Shown here one piece after another: positions 1-9,157 of a stretch of 64,000 nt of DNA. The stretch covers positions 177,926 to 241,925 of the forward strand of contig JARLJO010000078.1 of assembly GCA_031291175.1 (NCBI GenBank), in the 5' to 3' direction. The notes under the pieces are model-generated. The model was not told where the DNA came from. It saw only the letters and a list, made by a program, of their open reading frames with translations, and did not search any database. Every line of letters starts with the position of its first letter. The first letter of the stretch is position 1. The stretch is from Gammaproteobacteria bacterium (GTDB taxonomy: Bacteria > Pseudomonadota > Gammaproteobacteria > DSM-16500). The translations under genes were made by a program, and so were the position numbers.

Positions 1-951
1 AATACGTCTGCCTTTGACCATCATGGCTGCCATGGCGAAATCACGATAACCTGGATTGGCGGATGACCCCACATAAGCTTGGTATAAATCAAGACCCGCG
101 ACTTCGCGTACTGGCACCACTTTGCCAGGTGAAGATGGCTGCGCGATCAAGGGTTCCAGTTGCGACAGATCAATTTCATCGTAAATATCGTATTTCGCGC
201 CTTTGTCTGCGACCAGCTCAAACCAATCTGCTTCACGCTCCTGGCTACGTAGAAATTTTTGCGTTTCTTTATCCGAAGGAAAAACCGTCGCGGTTGCACC
301 CAACTCAGCACCCATGTTGGCGATCACATGTCTATCCATGGAAGTCAGACTTTTAAGACCGGGCCCGTAATATTCAATAATACAGTCCACACCGCCTTTT
401 ACCGTATGGCGACGCAGCATCTCCAAGATGACATCTTTAGCGCTCACCCAATCAGAGAATTTGCCTTTTAATTTAACGCCAAAAATCTTCGGCATTTTAA
501 TATGCAGCGGGTGACCCGCCATAGCCATTGCCACCTCTAAACCACCAGCGCCAATTGCGAGCATTCCCAAGCAGCCAGCAGCACAAGTGTGACTGTCCGA
601 GCCCAGTAAGGTTTTACCGGGCTTACCAAAATTTTGCATATGAACTGGATGACTGACACCATTTCCTGGACGGCTGAACCATACACCAAAGCGCTTGGCG
701 GCGCTTTGCAAAAATAAATGATCGTCCGCATTTTTATAATCTTCTTGAATTAAATTGTGATCGACATACTGTGCGGAAATTTCTGTTTTGACGCGGTCGA
801 CTTCCATTGCTTCAAGCTCAAGCATAACGAGCGTTCCTGTCGCATCTTGGCAAAGCGTTTGATCTATTCTTAAAGAAATCTCTTGGCCCGCAATCATTTT
901 ACCTTCAAGCAGATGAGCCTCAATTAATTTTTGCGCGACATTCATAGACAT
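1..951 (-). CDS. Aconitate hydratase (Aquifex/mitochondrial-like type), 5' part only
   Basis: TCA-cycle enzyme that isomerises citrate to isocitrate through a [4Fe-4S] cluster in the cytoplasm. The first 317 codons are visible; the remainder lies beyond the window start. Recognisable aconitase signatures include GSDSHTCAAG followed by a Gly/Ala-rich stretch (GMLAIGAGGLEVAMAMAG), and YVGSSANPGYRDF near the edge. The N-terminus (QDATGTLVMLELEAM) resembles the aconitase group typified by Aquifex and mitochondria rather than E. coli AcnA or AcnB; that subtype is an inference. The start at 951 is preferred because AAGGAG lies 9 nt upstream; an in-frame ATG at 945 would be too far from it. It lies 64 bp downstream of a same-strand DUF945 gene. 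Confidence 0.9.
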   Translation of the reverse strand, partial: MSMNVAQKLIEAHLLEGKMIAGQEISLRIDQTLCQDATGTLVMLELEAMEVDRVKTEISAQYVDHNLIQEDYKNADDHLFLQSAAKRFGVWFSRPGNGVSHPVHMQNFGKPGKTLLGSDSHTCAAGCLGMLAIGAGGLEVAMAMAGHPLHIKMPKIFGVKLKGKFSDWVSAKDVILEMLRRHTVKGGVDCIIEYYGPGLKSLTSMDRHVIANMGAELGATATVFPSDKETQKFLRSQEREADWFELVADKGAKYDIYDEIDLSQLEPLIAQPSSPGKVVPVREVAGLDLYQAYVGSSANPGYRDFAMAAMMVKGRRI

Positions 952-978
952 AGCGAAATACTCCTTAGTCTCTATAAC

Positions 979-1004
979 CCCCTCTTATGAAACCATAAGA
1001 GGGG
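979..1004. other. Intergenic hairpin between DUF945 gene and aconitase
   Basis: An 11-bp perfect inverted repeat (CCCCTCTTATG / CATAAGAGGGG) with a 4-nt loop. A T-run follows it only on the plus strand (1009-1014), opposite to both flanking genes. As a factor-independent terminator it would therefore act on antisense transcription. On the minus strand it could be a partial terminator or mRNA-stability element just after the DUF945 stop codon. Confidence 0.5.
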
Positions 1005-1015
1005 AGGCTTTTTTC

Positions 1016-3259
1016 TTAGTGAATCGGGGCTGGGGTAGTGGCAGGTACAGAATTGGATGGAGCAGGAACAGAAACTGGCGCGGGCTGCGGCGGCATTGGC
1101 GCATTTGCCGATGGTAGCGGTTGTGTTGTTGGTGTTGGTGTTGGTGCTGGCGTTGGCATGCCAGAGACGCCGGGTTGTTGTGGCGCCGGCATTCCTGGCG
1201 CGGCAGGCTGTTGCGCTGGCATTGGCATACGGGGTTGTTCGGCAGGCGCCGGCATGCCGGTCGCACCCGGTTGACCCGGAGCAGGATGCACACCCATTGC
1301 ACCAGCTGGTTGCTGTAATGGTATAGCAGGAGCAGCAGGAGCACCTCTTTTAGGAATGTCGAATGGCACACCGTTTATTTTTAAAGCGCCATGATCAAAA
1401 GTCACCACAGAAGAGTAGCCCTTGCTATCATGAGTGATATAACCTTTTTCTATATTAGAATCGATGAACTTTTTCACTTTATCCAGAGTGGTCATCTTGG
1501 CAGTTTGCGCGCCGGAAGAAGCGGTGTCGGTAGTATCCTCACCTTTTAGTTGCAAATAGGCTTTTGATAACAGATCAGCCACATTCAGCGTCACTGCATT
1601 CGAAGTCGCTAAATTTTTCACAAATGCCGAAAAGATAGAGTCATCCAAATTTTGAGACAGCAATAAAATTAATCTTGTTGCTGTAGCAGATGAAATATAA
1701 CCTTTTGCTGCCAATGCATTCACTCTATCTTGTAAATCTTGATCATCAGTCACGGGCTTTGCAAAAATGGCTGCGAGATCTTTAGCACGATCATCTTCAA
1801 TTTTAGCGTACTGTGTATTTAAGTAAGCGGCAGCTGCCGTTGTCACTTGTTGTCTTGCCAAGCCTTGCTGAACATTCAAACTAAACAAACCCGTAGTAGA
1901 ATGAGTTTTTAATGCAAACAAGATACCGTCACGCCCCGATGCACTTAATTGTTTTTGACTGACGAACAGATCTATTTGTTTTTTGAAATCAGCAGTATCT
2001 TGTTCTGTGTTATGAGGACCTACTGCAGCAGGCGTTGCAGCTAATTTTTTCGCGTTAGCTGCGGCAGCGGCATCCATTTGTTCTGCGATTTTTTGCAATA
2101 CCTGGTCCATTAACGAATCTGCGACATGCACCTCAACCTGTAAATTAACGTTATGGGTGAACTCCATCGCATTGGTTGGCAATGGTACCTCAGTAGGCCA
2201 AAACGCTTTACCTTTCGATACCAAATTACCGTAAGGTGTTGAAAACTGCATATCTTGCGACAGGCTCATCCCTTTTGTCACAATATGATAGGCCTCACCA
2301 TTCAATGCTGACAGCATAGCGGCATTCGGAGTGAGCCCACGGGAGACAGCGTTTGCTCTTGCTAAAAATACAGCGCCTTCTAATTTTCTCAGTGCGCTCA
2401 TATCTAAATTTTCCACATCAACATTCAACGCTAGCGGACCAAATGCAAAATCACCAATCGTAAACTTATTAAATGCTATTTTAAACTTGGAGTTGATGAC
2501 ACTCGCCGAATCCGGCATCACCGAAAATGCAAAACTGATGTCTGCTATGTCAATTTTTTTACCATTACCGTTGAGAGAAAGACGAGGCGTCGAAAAAGCG
2601 AATGATTTATCACAACCGACTGATGACTTGCACTGAAGCGCTATATGCGTCGTGACATTTTGCAAGCTGAAGCTATCACCCTGCTTCAGCTGTAATAACA
2701 GTGGCTTAATAGTGAGATCAGAAGCAATACCATTCGCTCCCAACATATTCAATGCGCCCTCAGCACCCTGCCACGCCACTTTCACTGGGGCCTTATTCGT
2801 TGTCACGAAATTGACAGGCACAATATCAAGCCTGGTTATCATTTTTCCGTTAAAAAATATAAAGGTGTCTAAATTAACCTGTGGGGCAGATTCCACATTT
2901 AAATAAAGATAAGTCAGAAATTCAGGATCAGCACTTAATTGCGTTTTTATCTCAGCGGCAAGATAAGTCCAGCCTGTTAGAGCATCATGAATATAAGGAC
3001 CGTGAATAATATGTTGATTTACCCATATACCCACCGTGGGATGGGGGGCGGTTGGATCCGTGATATGCAATTTCACATTTGAGCTTAACCAACCTAGGCG
3101 GTATTGGACAACTTGCAATTTGCGGGTACCGAAATTGAATTTTGCCAAATTCTGGAGATATGCTTTCCGGAAATAATAGCCATCTATCCAAGGCACTACC
3201 GCGATACCCGCTAAAATGACCACAAGGATAAAAACAAGAACGTATTTAAGCATACGCAT
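1016..3259 (-). CDS. DUF945 (YdgA-like) protein with proline-rich tail
   Basis: A 747-residue protein with an N-terminal membrane segment or uncleaved signal (residues 4-25, VLVFILVVILAGIAVVPWID) followed by a long periplasmic-type region. The part after the anchor (YYFRKAYLQNLAKFN, then VVQYRLGWLSSNVKLHI) matches the start of the DUF945/YdgA family, envelope proteins of uncertain function. The last ~110 residues are low-complexity Pro/Ala/Gln/Met sequence (repeats like QQPAAPGMPAP), unusual for YdgA proteins and likely a disordered extension. GGAAG lies 8 nt before the ATG at 3259. Several opposite-strand ORFs across the proline-rich part are shadows of its GC-rich repeats. Confidence 0.8.
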   Translation of the reverse strand: MRMLKYVLVFILVVILAGIAVVPWIDGYYFRKAYLQNLAKFNFGTRKLQVVQYRLGWLSSNVKLHITDPTAPHPTVGIWVNQHIIHGPYIHDALTGWTYLAAEIKTQLSADPEFLTYLYLNVESAPQVNLDTFIFFNGKMITRLDIVPVNFVTTNKAPVKVAWQGAEGALNMLGANGIASDLTIKPLLLQLKQGDSFSLQNVTTHIALQCKSSVGCDKSFAFSTPRLSLNGNGKKIDIADISFAFSVMPDSASVINSKFKIAFNKFTIGDFAFGPLALNVDVENLDMSALRKLEGAVFLARANAVSRGLTPNAAMLSALNGEAYHIVTKGMSLSQDMQFSTPYGNLVSKGKAFWPTEVPLPTNAMEFTHNVNLQVEVHVADSLMDQVLQKIAEQMDAAAAANAKKLAATPAAVGPHNTEQDTADFKKQIDLFVSQKQLSASGRDGILFALKTHSTTGLFSLNVQQGLARQQVTTAAAAYLNTQYAKIEDDRAKDLAAIFAKPVTDDQDLQDRVNALAAKGYISSATATRLILLLSQNLDDSIFSAFVKNLATSNAVTLNVADLLSKAYLQLKGEDTTDTASSGAQTAKMTTLDKVKKFIDSNIEKGYITHDSKGYSSVVTFDHGALKINGVPFDIPKRGAPAAPAIPLQQPAGAMGVHPAPGQPGATGMPAPAEQPRMPMPAQQPAAPGMPAPQQPGVSGMPTPAPTPTPTTQPLPSANAPMPPQPAPVSVPAPSNSVPATTPAPIH

Positions 3260-3334
3260 TGTAGTGCTTCCTTTTCAGATAGAGTTTAGTTAATTATATC
3301 ACAAACCAATAACCCGCCGGATCCCACTTTTCTT

Positions 3335-5275
3335 TTATTCTTCAATGGGCAAGCGATTGTTAATAAGATTATCAACCACATCAGGATCAGCCAAAGTTGA
3401 AACATCACCTAGCTCATTTAGGTCATTATTGGCGATTTTGCGCAATAATCGACGCATGATTTTTCCAGAACGGGTTTTGGGCAAAGCATCAGCCCATTGC
3501 ACATAGCCAATCGTTGCGACCGCGCCAATATGAGTGCGGACTTTTTTTATTAATTCATTTTTTAAGGCATCGGTTGGCTTAATACCCGACTTTGGTGTGA
3601 CAAAAGCATAAATACTATGTCCTTTGATGGCATCTGGCACTTCAACGACAGCCGCTTCAGATACGGAAGGATGTTGTAAAATCGCGCTCTCCACTTCCCC
3701 TGTTCCAATTCTGTGGCCAGCAATTTTAATCACATCATCATTGCGACCAGTAATCCAAAAATAGCCTTCATTATCGCGCCGCGCATCATCCCCGGTTAAA
3801 TACTTACCTGGAAATTCAGCAAAATACGCGGCGACAAAACGTTCGCGATTTTTATAAACCGTTTGCAACATGCCGGGCCATGGCTGTCGGATAATTAACT
3901 TGCCCATCTGGTTATCAGCCACTTCATTGCCTTTATCATCCACAATGGCGGCTACCACACCGAAAAAAGGCCAAGCAGCAGAGCCTGGTTTCAGCGGTGT
4001 CGCACCCGGTAATGGACTTAATAGAATGCCTCCTGTTTCCGTTTGCCACCAGGTGTCGACAATGGGACAACGACTGTTCCCCACTACTGTGTAATACCAT
4101 TCCCACACATCGGCACTGATAGGCTCACCCACTGTTCCCAATAATTTTAAACTTTCCCGCTGGGTTCGCGTTACCCAATCATTACCCTCTCGACGCAAAG
4201 CACGAATAGCAGTAGGTGCTGTGTAGAAAATATTTACCTTGTATTTGTCTATCACATTCCAATAACGGGAAAAATCAGGATAATGCGGCACGCCTTCAAA
4301 AATCAAAGTCGTGGCACCATTGAGCAGAGGGCCATAAACCGCATAGGTATGCCCAGTAATCCAACCGACATCCGCCGTGCACCAAAAAATTTCGCCGTCA
4401 TGATAATCAAAAATATAATGATGCGTGATGGCAGCATAAACAAGATATCCGCCGGTGCTGTGCAAAATACCTTTGGGCTGCCCTGTTGAGCCCGAGGTAT
4501 AAAGCACAAATAAAGGATCTTCTGCATCAATCATCTCAGGGGGACACTGGCTTTCTGCCTGCGCCATTAAATCTTGATACCAGGCATCGCGACCTTCTGT
4601 CCATGAGACTTCGTTTGCCGTGCGCTTGACTACAATCACACTACGGACTTGCCGACAATCCATCAATGCCTCATCCACATTTTGTTTCAGCGGAATGGTT
4701 TTCCCGCCGCGCAAGCCTTCATTGGCGGTAATGACCAGCTGGCAATCCGCATCATTAATACGAGCCTTTAGAGAATCGGCTGAAAAACCACCAAACACAA
4801 CGGAATGGATTGCGCCAATACGAGCACACGCTAACATCGCAACCACGGCTTCAGGGATCATGGGTAAGTAAATACAAACACGATCGCCCTTTTTAATGTG
4901 TTGTTTTTTTAATACATTGGCAAATCGACTGACTTCGGAATGAAGCTCAGCGTAAGTGATATGACGCGTCTCTTTCGGATCATCGCCTTCCCAAATAATG
5001 GCGGTTTGTTTGGCGCGCTTTTCTAAATGTCGGTCTAAACAATTATAGGCAGCATTGAGCTTTGCATTTTTAAACCATCCGGTGTTCAGTTTTTCCAAAT
5101 CACCGCTGCACACCTCATCCCACGGCTTAAACCACGTGACAAATTTTTGAGCCTGCTCGCTCCAGAAATTCTGCGGGTCTTTGATAGAGCGCTCATAAAG
5201 TTGTCGATACTGGGGCTCTGTAAGATGCGTTTGACGTAAAAATTCTGCCGAAATTGGATGAATTGTATCTGACAT
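3335..5275 (-). CDS. acs: Acetyl-CoA synthetase
   Basis: Converts acetate, ATP and CoA to acetyl-CoA by way of acetyl-AMP. The 646-residue length is normal for Acs. Visible motifs are the adenylate-forming core LYTSGSTGQPKG (about residue 262), TWWQTETGG in the middle, the hinge region ITGRNDDVIKIAGHRIG, and near the C-terminus PKTRSGKIMRR, where Lys605 is the conserved lysine that Pat-type acetyltransferases modify in other bacteria. The start at 5275 (MSDTIHPIS) is chosen over a longer in-frame ATG because AAGGA sits ~8 nt upstream. The gene is divergent from the CcmG-like gene. The neighbouring aconitase fits growth on acetate or TCA-linked carbon. Confidence 0.97.
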   Translation of the reverse strand: MSDTIHPISAEFLRQTHLTEPQYRQLYERSIKDPQNFWSEQAQKFVTWFKPWDEVCSGDLEKLNTGWFKNAKLNAAYNCLDRHLEKRAKQTAIIWEGDDPKETRHITYAELHSEVSRFANVLKKQHIKKGDRVCIYLPMIPEAVVAMLACARIGAIHSVVFGGFSADSLKARINDADCQLVITANEGLRGGKTIPLKQNVDEALMDCRQVRSVIVVKRTANEVSWTEGRDAWYQDLMAQAESQCPPEMIDAEDPLFVLYTSGSTGQPKGILHSTGGYLVYAAITHHYIFDYHDGEIFWCTADVGWITGHTYAVYGPLLNGATTLIFEGVPHYPDFSRYWNVIDKYKVNIFYTAPTAIRALRREGNDWVTRTQRESLKLLGTVGEPISADVWEWYYTVVGNSRCPIVDTWWQTETGGILLSPLPGATPLKPGSAAWPFFGVVAAIVDDKGNEVADNQMGKLIIRQPWPGMLQTVYKNRERFVAAYFAEFPGKYLTGDDARRDNEGYFWITGRNDDVIKIAGHRIGTGEVESAILQHPSVSEAAVVEVPDAIKGHSIYAFVTPKSGIKPTDALKNELIKKVRTHIGAVATIGYVQWADALPKTRSGKIMRRLLRKIANNDLNELGDVSTLADPDVVDNLINNRLPIEE

Positions 5276-5392
5276 AAACAAATCCTTGTTAGTATGCATT
5301 TTGAGTGGTGAAAATATCATGTAAATTAATTACTGTCATGCAAGGCTAGATATTCGGTATCATAGAAGACCAATTCTTTGAGACTAGCGACC

Positions 5393-5923
5393 ATGAAGCG
5401 TAATTACGATTTGCTGGTTTTTTTCATCCCCATTGCGCTTTTCGCTATCTTGGTGTTTTTTCTCAAATCACCCGGCACACCGCCTTTTAATCTGGATCAA
5501 AAATCACTACCGTCTTTTCAAACGACCAATCTTTTAGCCGGCGATCAATTTTTTACCGACCAAACGCTTTCCGGCCATCTTTCGCTACTGGTTGTCTGGG
5601 CATCCTGGTGCCCACCCTGCCGCCTGGAAAATCCCACTCTCATGCGGATTAAGGAAAAATATCATATCTCCATGTATGGCCTTGACCTAAAAGACAACCC
5701 GGAAGACGCACGTCGCTTTTTAACGGAATTTGGCAATCCTTTTGTTAGCATTGGCGTGGACCCCAACGGCATTATTGCCCACAAACTCGGCGTCTATGGC
5801 ACGCCTGAATCTTTTTTAGTAGATAGCCATGGCATCATTCGTTATATTCACCTCGGCATGATGACCGAAGCTATTTGGGATGAAGAAGTGCAACCCTTAG
5901 TCGAGCAATATGGCAGCCCTTAA
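5393..5923 (+). CDS. dsbE: Thiol:disulfide interchange protein, DsbE/CcmG-like
   Basis: Membrane-anchored periplasmic thioredoxin-fold reductant. A hydrophobic segment near residues 5-23 (LLVFFIPIALFAILVFF) is followed by a thioredoxin domain with active site WCPPC (Cys73/Cys76) and the GVYGTPESFLVD stretch with the cis-proline typical of CcmG. In other bacteria CcmG reduces apocytochrome c for haem attachment, but no other ccm gene is nearby, so the cytochrome role is inferred from family only. The length (~176 residues) is standard. An upstream in-frame TTG at 5378 is possible; the ATG at 5393 gives the usual MKR-type N-terminus. Confidence 0.85.
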   Translation: MKRNYDLLVFFIPIALFAILVFFLKSPGTPPFNLDQKSLPSFQTTNLLAGDQFFTDQTLSGHLSLLVVWASWCPPCRLENPTLMRIKEKYHISMYGLDLKDNPEDARRFLTEFGNPFVSIGVDPNGIIAHKLGVYGTPESFLVDSHGIIRYIHLGMMTEAIWDEEVQPLVEQYGSP

Positions 5924-5964
5924 AAAACGAACATTTATGGTAAACTATTCAATTCGACAAGGAA

Positions 5965-6774
5965 ATGGCCGGTAAAATGAATAATAATGCAACCGCCTGG
6001 TGGGGCACTTTTCAGTTTCAGGAAAAACAAGCTCTCTTCTGGGAGATTGGTCCCTTACTGCTGGGCATCGAAAGGTTTTCGGAAGAATGGCGCATCGCCA
6101 GCAATTCATCTGAGTCACGCGAAAAAATGGATATTAAAGTGGCAATGACGGATATCGCCAAATTTTTGCGCGATAATTTGCAGTTCAGACGTCATGTTTT
6201 TAAACACACGGATGCCAGCATTACGTTGACGCCCATGCTTGCCGATAGACCACAAGTCACCCGCGCCGAAGTCCCTTTTTATTTGCCGCCTGGCGAGCAA
6301 GTGACCATTTACGTGAGCTCCCCGGTCTGGGTTCACATTGAAGCCAATGACAATAAAGTTGCGATTGATGAAATCCCTACGTTACGACTTTCTGACACCT
6401 GGTATGGGCCTAACACCCGCGAAGGTGAATTATGCTATTCGAGCTCCACTTTTTGTCGAACCAATTTAAATGAACTCACGGTACGGCCCCATCGCATCAT
6501 CAGCCCTGTGATTATTCAGAATAATGCTAAACATCCCCTGTTATTAGATCGTGTCAGCTTACCCATGCCTTATTTATCGGTATTTGCTGATGAAAACAAT
6601 AATCTTTGGACTGAGGAGATCATTGTGAAGAATGAACCTCATCACAAACACACTGTAAGACACGGCAAAGGTGCTCCCAGCATAGCACCGCTCGCAACGC
6701 TAATAGGACCACCCCGTTTAAACTTAAAAACGTCTAATTTGATTACCTTATTTTATAGCTTATTGACGGAATAA
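5965..6774 (+). CDS. DUF432-like protein paired with MscS channel
   Basis: A 269-residue, probably cytoplasmic beta-rich protein without membrane segments. The central region (PFYLPPGEQVTIYVSSPVWV, then LSDTWYGPNTREGELCY, then RPHRIISPVIIQN) resembles the DUF432 family, which is often encoded beside MscS channels. Its stop codon is immediately followed by the ATG of mscS, so the two are almost certainly co-translated. Function is unknown; a role tied to the channel is inferred from context. ATG 5965 sits right after AAGGAA, with too little spacing, so ATG 5977 may be the true start. Confidence 0.65.
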   Translation: MAGKMNNNATAWWGTFQFQEKQALFWEIGPLLLGIERFSEEWRIASNSSESREKMDIKVAMTDIAKFLRDNLQFRRHVFKHTDASITLTPMLADRPQVTRAEVPFYLPPGEQVTIYVSSPVWVHIEANDNKVAIDEIPTLRLSDTWYGPNTREGELCYSSSTFCRTNLNELTVRPHRIISPVIIQNNAKHPLLLDRVSLPMPYLSVFADENNNLWTEEIIVKNEPHHKHTVRHGKGAPSIAPLATLIGPPRLNLKTSNLITLFYSLLTE

Positions 6775-7662
6775 ATGATGATTAACAAATTTGAAACGTT
6801 TCTACAGCTGGATATTGAACCCGTCGTTCGCGCCACCCTTTTAATGGTGACCGGTTATTTTACAGCTCGCATATTAAGCGCCAGCGCAGTGAAAGCCGCG
6901 ATAAAACACATGTCACCGCAACAAACCATGTTACTGCGTCGAGTCACTTTTTACTTTATCATCGCGATATTCGCGGCCTCTGCTATTCAGCACTTAGGGT
7001 TTCATATCGGCGCATTGCTGGGGGCTGCGGGCATATTAACGGTTGCGATTGGTATCGCCTCTCAAACATCAATGTCAAATATCATCAGCGGTATTTTTAT
7101 GATTGGCGAAAAACCTTTTGAGGTGGGACACACGATTAAAGTGGATCAGATGCAAGGTGAAATTTTGTCGATTGATTTATTATCTGTACGCATTCGCACA
7201 CAAGATAATATGATGGTGCGCATACCAAACGAGATGCTAATCAAATCTTCTATCACGAATTTATCATTCTTCCCCATCCGGCGCGCAGATTTGAAAATCA
7301 GCGTGGATTACAAAGAAGATTTACCCAAAGTGAAAAAAGTCTTACTGGATGTGGCGACCAAAAACCCATTGAGCCTGATGGAACCAAAACCCTTGTTACA
7401 AATTCTCGATTTTGGCGAATCAGGTGTGGATTTGCAGTTTTCGGTCTGGAGCACGAAAATCAATTTTATTGATCTGAAAAACACGATGTATGCTGAAATT
7501 AAACAGGCTTTTCATGACTTAAACATTGAGATGGCATCCACTAGCCGCGCCTTGTTTATTGGCGGACAATCAGGGCCTTTAACAGTCCAATTTGTCAGTC
7601 CGCATGAAGAGGCAAAGAATCCTCGAACGATGAAAGAAATGCATGAAATCACCCCCGCATGA
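6775..7662 (+). CDS. MscS-family mechanosensitive ion channel
   Basis: A small-conductance mechanosensitive channel of the inner membrane that would release solutes on hypo-osmotic shock. Three hydrophobic helices are visible (roughly residues 16-35, 54-76 and 80-110). The last is the pore-lining type, Gly/Ala-rich (LGAAGILTVAIGIASQTSMS) and followed by ISGIFMIGEKPFEVGHTIKV, the canonical MscS beta-domain entry. A cytoplasmic alpha/beta domain runs to about residue 265, followed by a short polar tail. The 295-residue length is close to E. coli MscS. It begins directly after the stop codon of the DUF432-like gene; ATG 6778 is an alternative start. Confidence 0.93.
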   Translation: MMINKFETFLQLDIEPVVRATLLMVTGYFTARILSASAVKAAIKHMSPQQTMLLRRVTFYFIIAIFAASAIQHLGFHIGALLGAAGILTVAIGIASQTSMSNIISGIFMIGEKPFEVGHTIKVDQMQGEILSIDLLSVRIRTQDNMMVRIPNEMLIKSSITNLSFFPIRRADLKISVDYKEDLPKVKKVLLDVATKNPLSLMEPKPLLQILDFGESGVDLQFSVWSTKINFIDLKNTMYAEIKQAFHDLNIEMASTSRALFIGGQSGPLTVQFVSPHEEAKNPRTMKEMHEITPA

Positions 7663-7740
7663 AGTGCGTGGGCAACCTTATTAGAAATTTAAATAAAATC
7701 ATGCACTAACGTTAAATTAGGCATCAGAATAGGACTATTT

Positions 7741-8169
7741 ATGAAACAACACCCTGTCATTGGTTGGCGAGAATGGCTCTCTTTACCTGAATTGGGTATT
7801 GATAAAATTAAGGCCAAGGTAGATACTGGCGCCCGTACATCCGCCCTACATGCGTTTGCCTTAAGGACCTTTAAAGAAGGCAATCAAGATCGCATCTCTT
7901 TTGATATGCATCCCTTACAGCATAATACGACTAAAGTACTAACGTGTACGGCTGATGTCATTGATTTACGCTGGGTCTCTGACTCCGGCGGCCATAGGGA
8001 AGAGCGTTACGTGATCCGCACGCCCGTCCTGATTGGAGAACAAATTTGGCCTATTGAAATTACGCTGACGGAGCGAGATACCATGTTATTTCGCATGCTT
8101 TTAGGCAGAAGCGCTATTCGTCAACGCTTTTGGGTTAACCCAGCAAGATCGTTTATCACAACAAAATAA
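7741..8169 (+). CDS. RimK-associated retropepsin-like protease (PF05618 type)
   Basis: A 142-residue member of the family annotated as ATP-dependent zinc protease or RimK/LysX-associated protein. These have a retropepsin-like fold with a DTGA active-site motif, seen here as [13 protein letters not shown] (about residues 22-34). The second half, ending [19 protein letters not shown], is also typical. It lies 14 bp upstream of rimK, an arrangement that recurs in many proteobacteria. It may process or regulate glutamylated products, but that role is inferred from association only. The ATG follows an A/T-rich leader without a strong Shine-Dalgarno sequence. Confidence 0.85.
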   Translation: MKQHPVIGWREWLSLPELGIDKIKAKVDTGARTSALHAFALRTFKEGNQDRISFDMHPLQHNTTKVLTCTADVIDLRWVSDSGGHREERYVIRTPVLIGEQIWPIEITLTERDTMLFRMLLGRSAIRQRFWVNPARSFITTK

Positions 8170-8183
8170 CAAGGTTTGAACAT

Positions 8184-9092
8184 ATGAATATAGCTATCTT
8201 ATCCAGAAAACGTGATTTGTATTCAACTCACCGCTTAGTAGAAGCGGCTAAATCACGCGGTCATCGCGCTGATGTGATTGATACATTGCGTTGCTACATG
8301 AACATCACGTCAGTCTCCCCAACCATTCATTATAAAGGTAACGAACTCCGTCATTACGATGCCGTGATTCCACGCATTGGCGCATCCATTACTTTTTATG
8401 GTGCTGCGGTCGTAAGACAACTTGAAATGATGGGCGTGTTTTGTGTGAATGATTCTGTGGCCATTACCAGAGCCCGGGACAAATTACGTTCCTTGCAATT
8501 GCTTTCTAAAAAAGGCATTGGCATGCCAATTACTGGCTTTGCGCACTCACTGGATGAGATTCAAGATTTAATCAAGATGGCAGGCGGCGTGCCGTTGGTC
8601 ATTAAGTTTTTAGAAGGCACCCAAGGTATTGGTGTAGTCCTGGTTGAAACGGCTAAAGCAGCCAGAAGCGTGATTGAAGCGTTCCTGGGCTTAAAAGTGA
8701 ACATCATGGTACAAGAATATATTAAAGAATCCGCTGGTGCGGATGTGCGCTGCTTTGTGGTCGGCGATAAAGTCGTTGCGGCAATGAAGCGTCAATCTGA
8801 ATCTCCAGAAGAGTTTCGTTCTAATTTGCATCGTGGCGGTATGGCGAGCGAAATTGAAATCACTGAAGAAGAACGCACCATGGCCATTCGCGCAGCGCAT
8901 ATTATTGGGCTGAACGTAGCGGGTGTGGATATCGTTCGATCAAACCGTGGGCCGCTGATCATTGAGGTCAATGCTTCACCGGGTCTTGAAGGCATTGAGA
9001 AAGCGACCGGCAAAGATGTTGCTGGCTCTATTATCGAGTTTATTGAACACAGCACAGAAAGTGAAAAAAATCGCGCAACAGGCAAAGGTTAA
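8184..9092 (+). CDS. rimK: RimK-type alpha-L-glutamate ligase
   Basis: ATP-grasp ligase. In E. coli RimK adds glutamates to the C-terminus of ribosomal protein S6. The 302-residue length matches. Motifs: the N-terminal Rossmann-like part ([20 protein letters not shown]), [17 protein letters not shown] before the ATP-grasp fold, the glycine-rich ATP-binding strand [11 protein letters not shown], and metal-binding [20 protein letters not shown]. Encoded 14 bp after its retropepsin-like partner with AAGG upstream, so co-expression is likely. The next gene on the opposite strand (DUF1704) belongs to a family that often clusters with ATP-grasp ligases. Confidence 0.95.
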   Translation: MNIAILSRKRDLYSTHRLVEAAKSRGHRADVIDTLRCYMNITSVSPTIHYKGNELRHYDAVIPRIGASITFYGAAVVRQLEMMGVFCVNDSVAITRARDKLRSLQLLSKKGIGMPITGFAHSLDEIQDLIKMAGGVPLVIKFLEGTQGIGVVLVETAKAARSVIEAFLGLKVNIMVQEYIKESAGADVRCFVVGDKVVAAMKRQSESPEEFRSNLHRGGMASEIEITEEERTMAIRAAHIIGLNVAGVDIVRSNRGPLIIEVNASPGLEGIEKATGKDVAGSIIEFIEHSTESEKNRATGKG

Positions 9093-9093
9093 A

Positions 9094-9131
9094 AAATAAG
9101 GCAGGGTGTTTTTAGCTTAAAAGCACCCTGC
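9094..9131 (-). terminator. Probable intrinsic terminator between rimK and DUF1704 gene
   Basis: Stem GCAGGGTG / CACCCTGC (9101-9108 with 9124-9131), extended inward by A/U pairs. On the minus strand it is followed by CTTATTTTTT, which suits termination of the DUF1704 transcript. On the plus strand the tail is only weakly T-rich. It lies between the convergent stop codons of rimK and the DUF1704 gene. Confidence 0.75.
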
Positions 9132-9157
9132 ACTTGTCTTCGCTTATCAATCTCGCT

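Noticed and set aside
1038..1326. Plus-strand ORFs rich in Gly/Ala/Val
   Set aside because: Antisense shadows of the proline-rich tail of the DUF945 gene.
5393..5923. Cytochrome c maturation operon around the CcmG-like gene
   Set aside because: No other ccm gene flanks it; neighbours are acs and DUF432-mscS, so only the single gene can be claimed.
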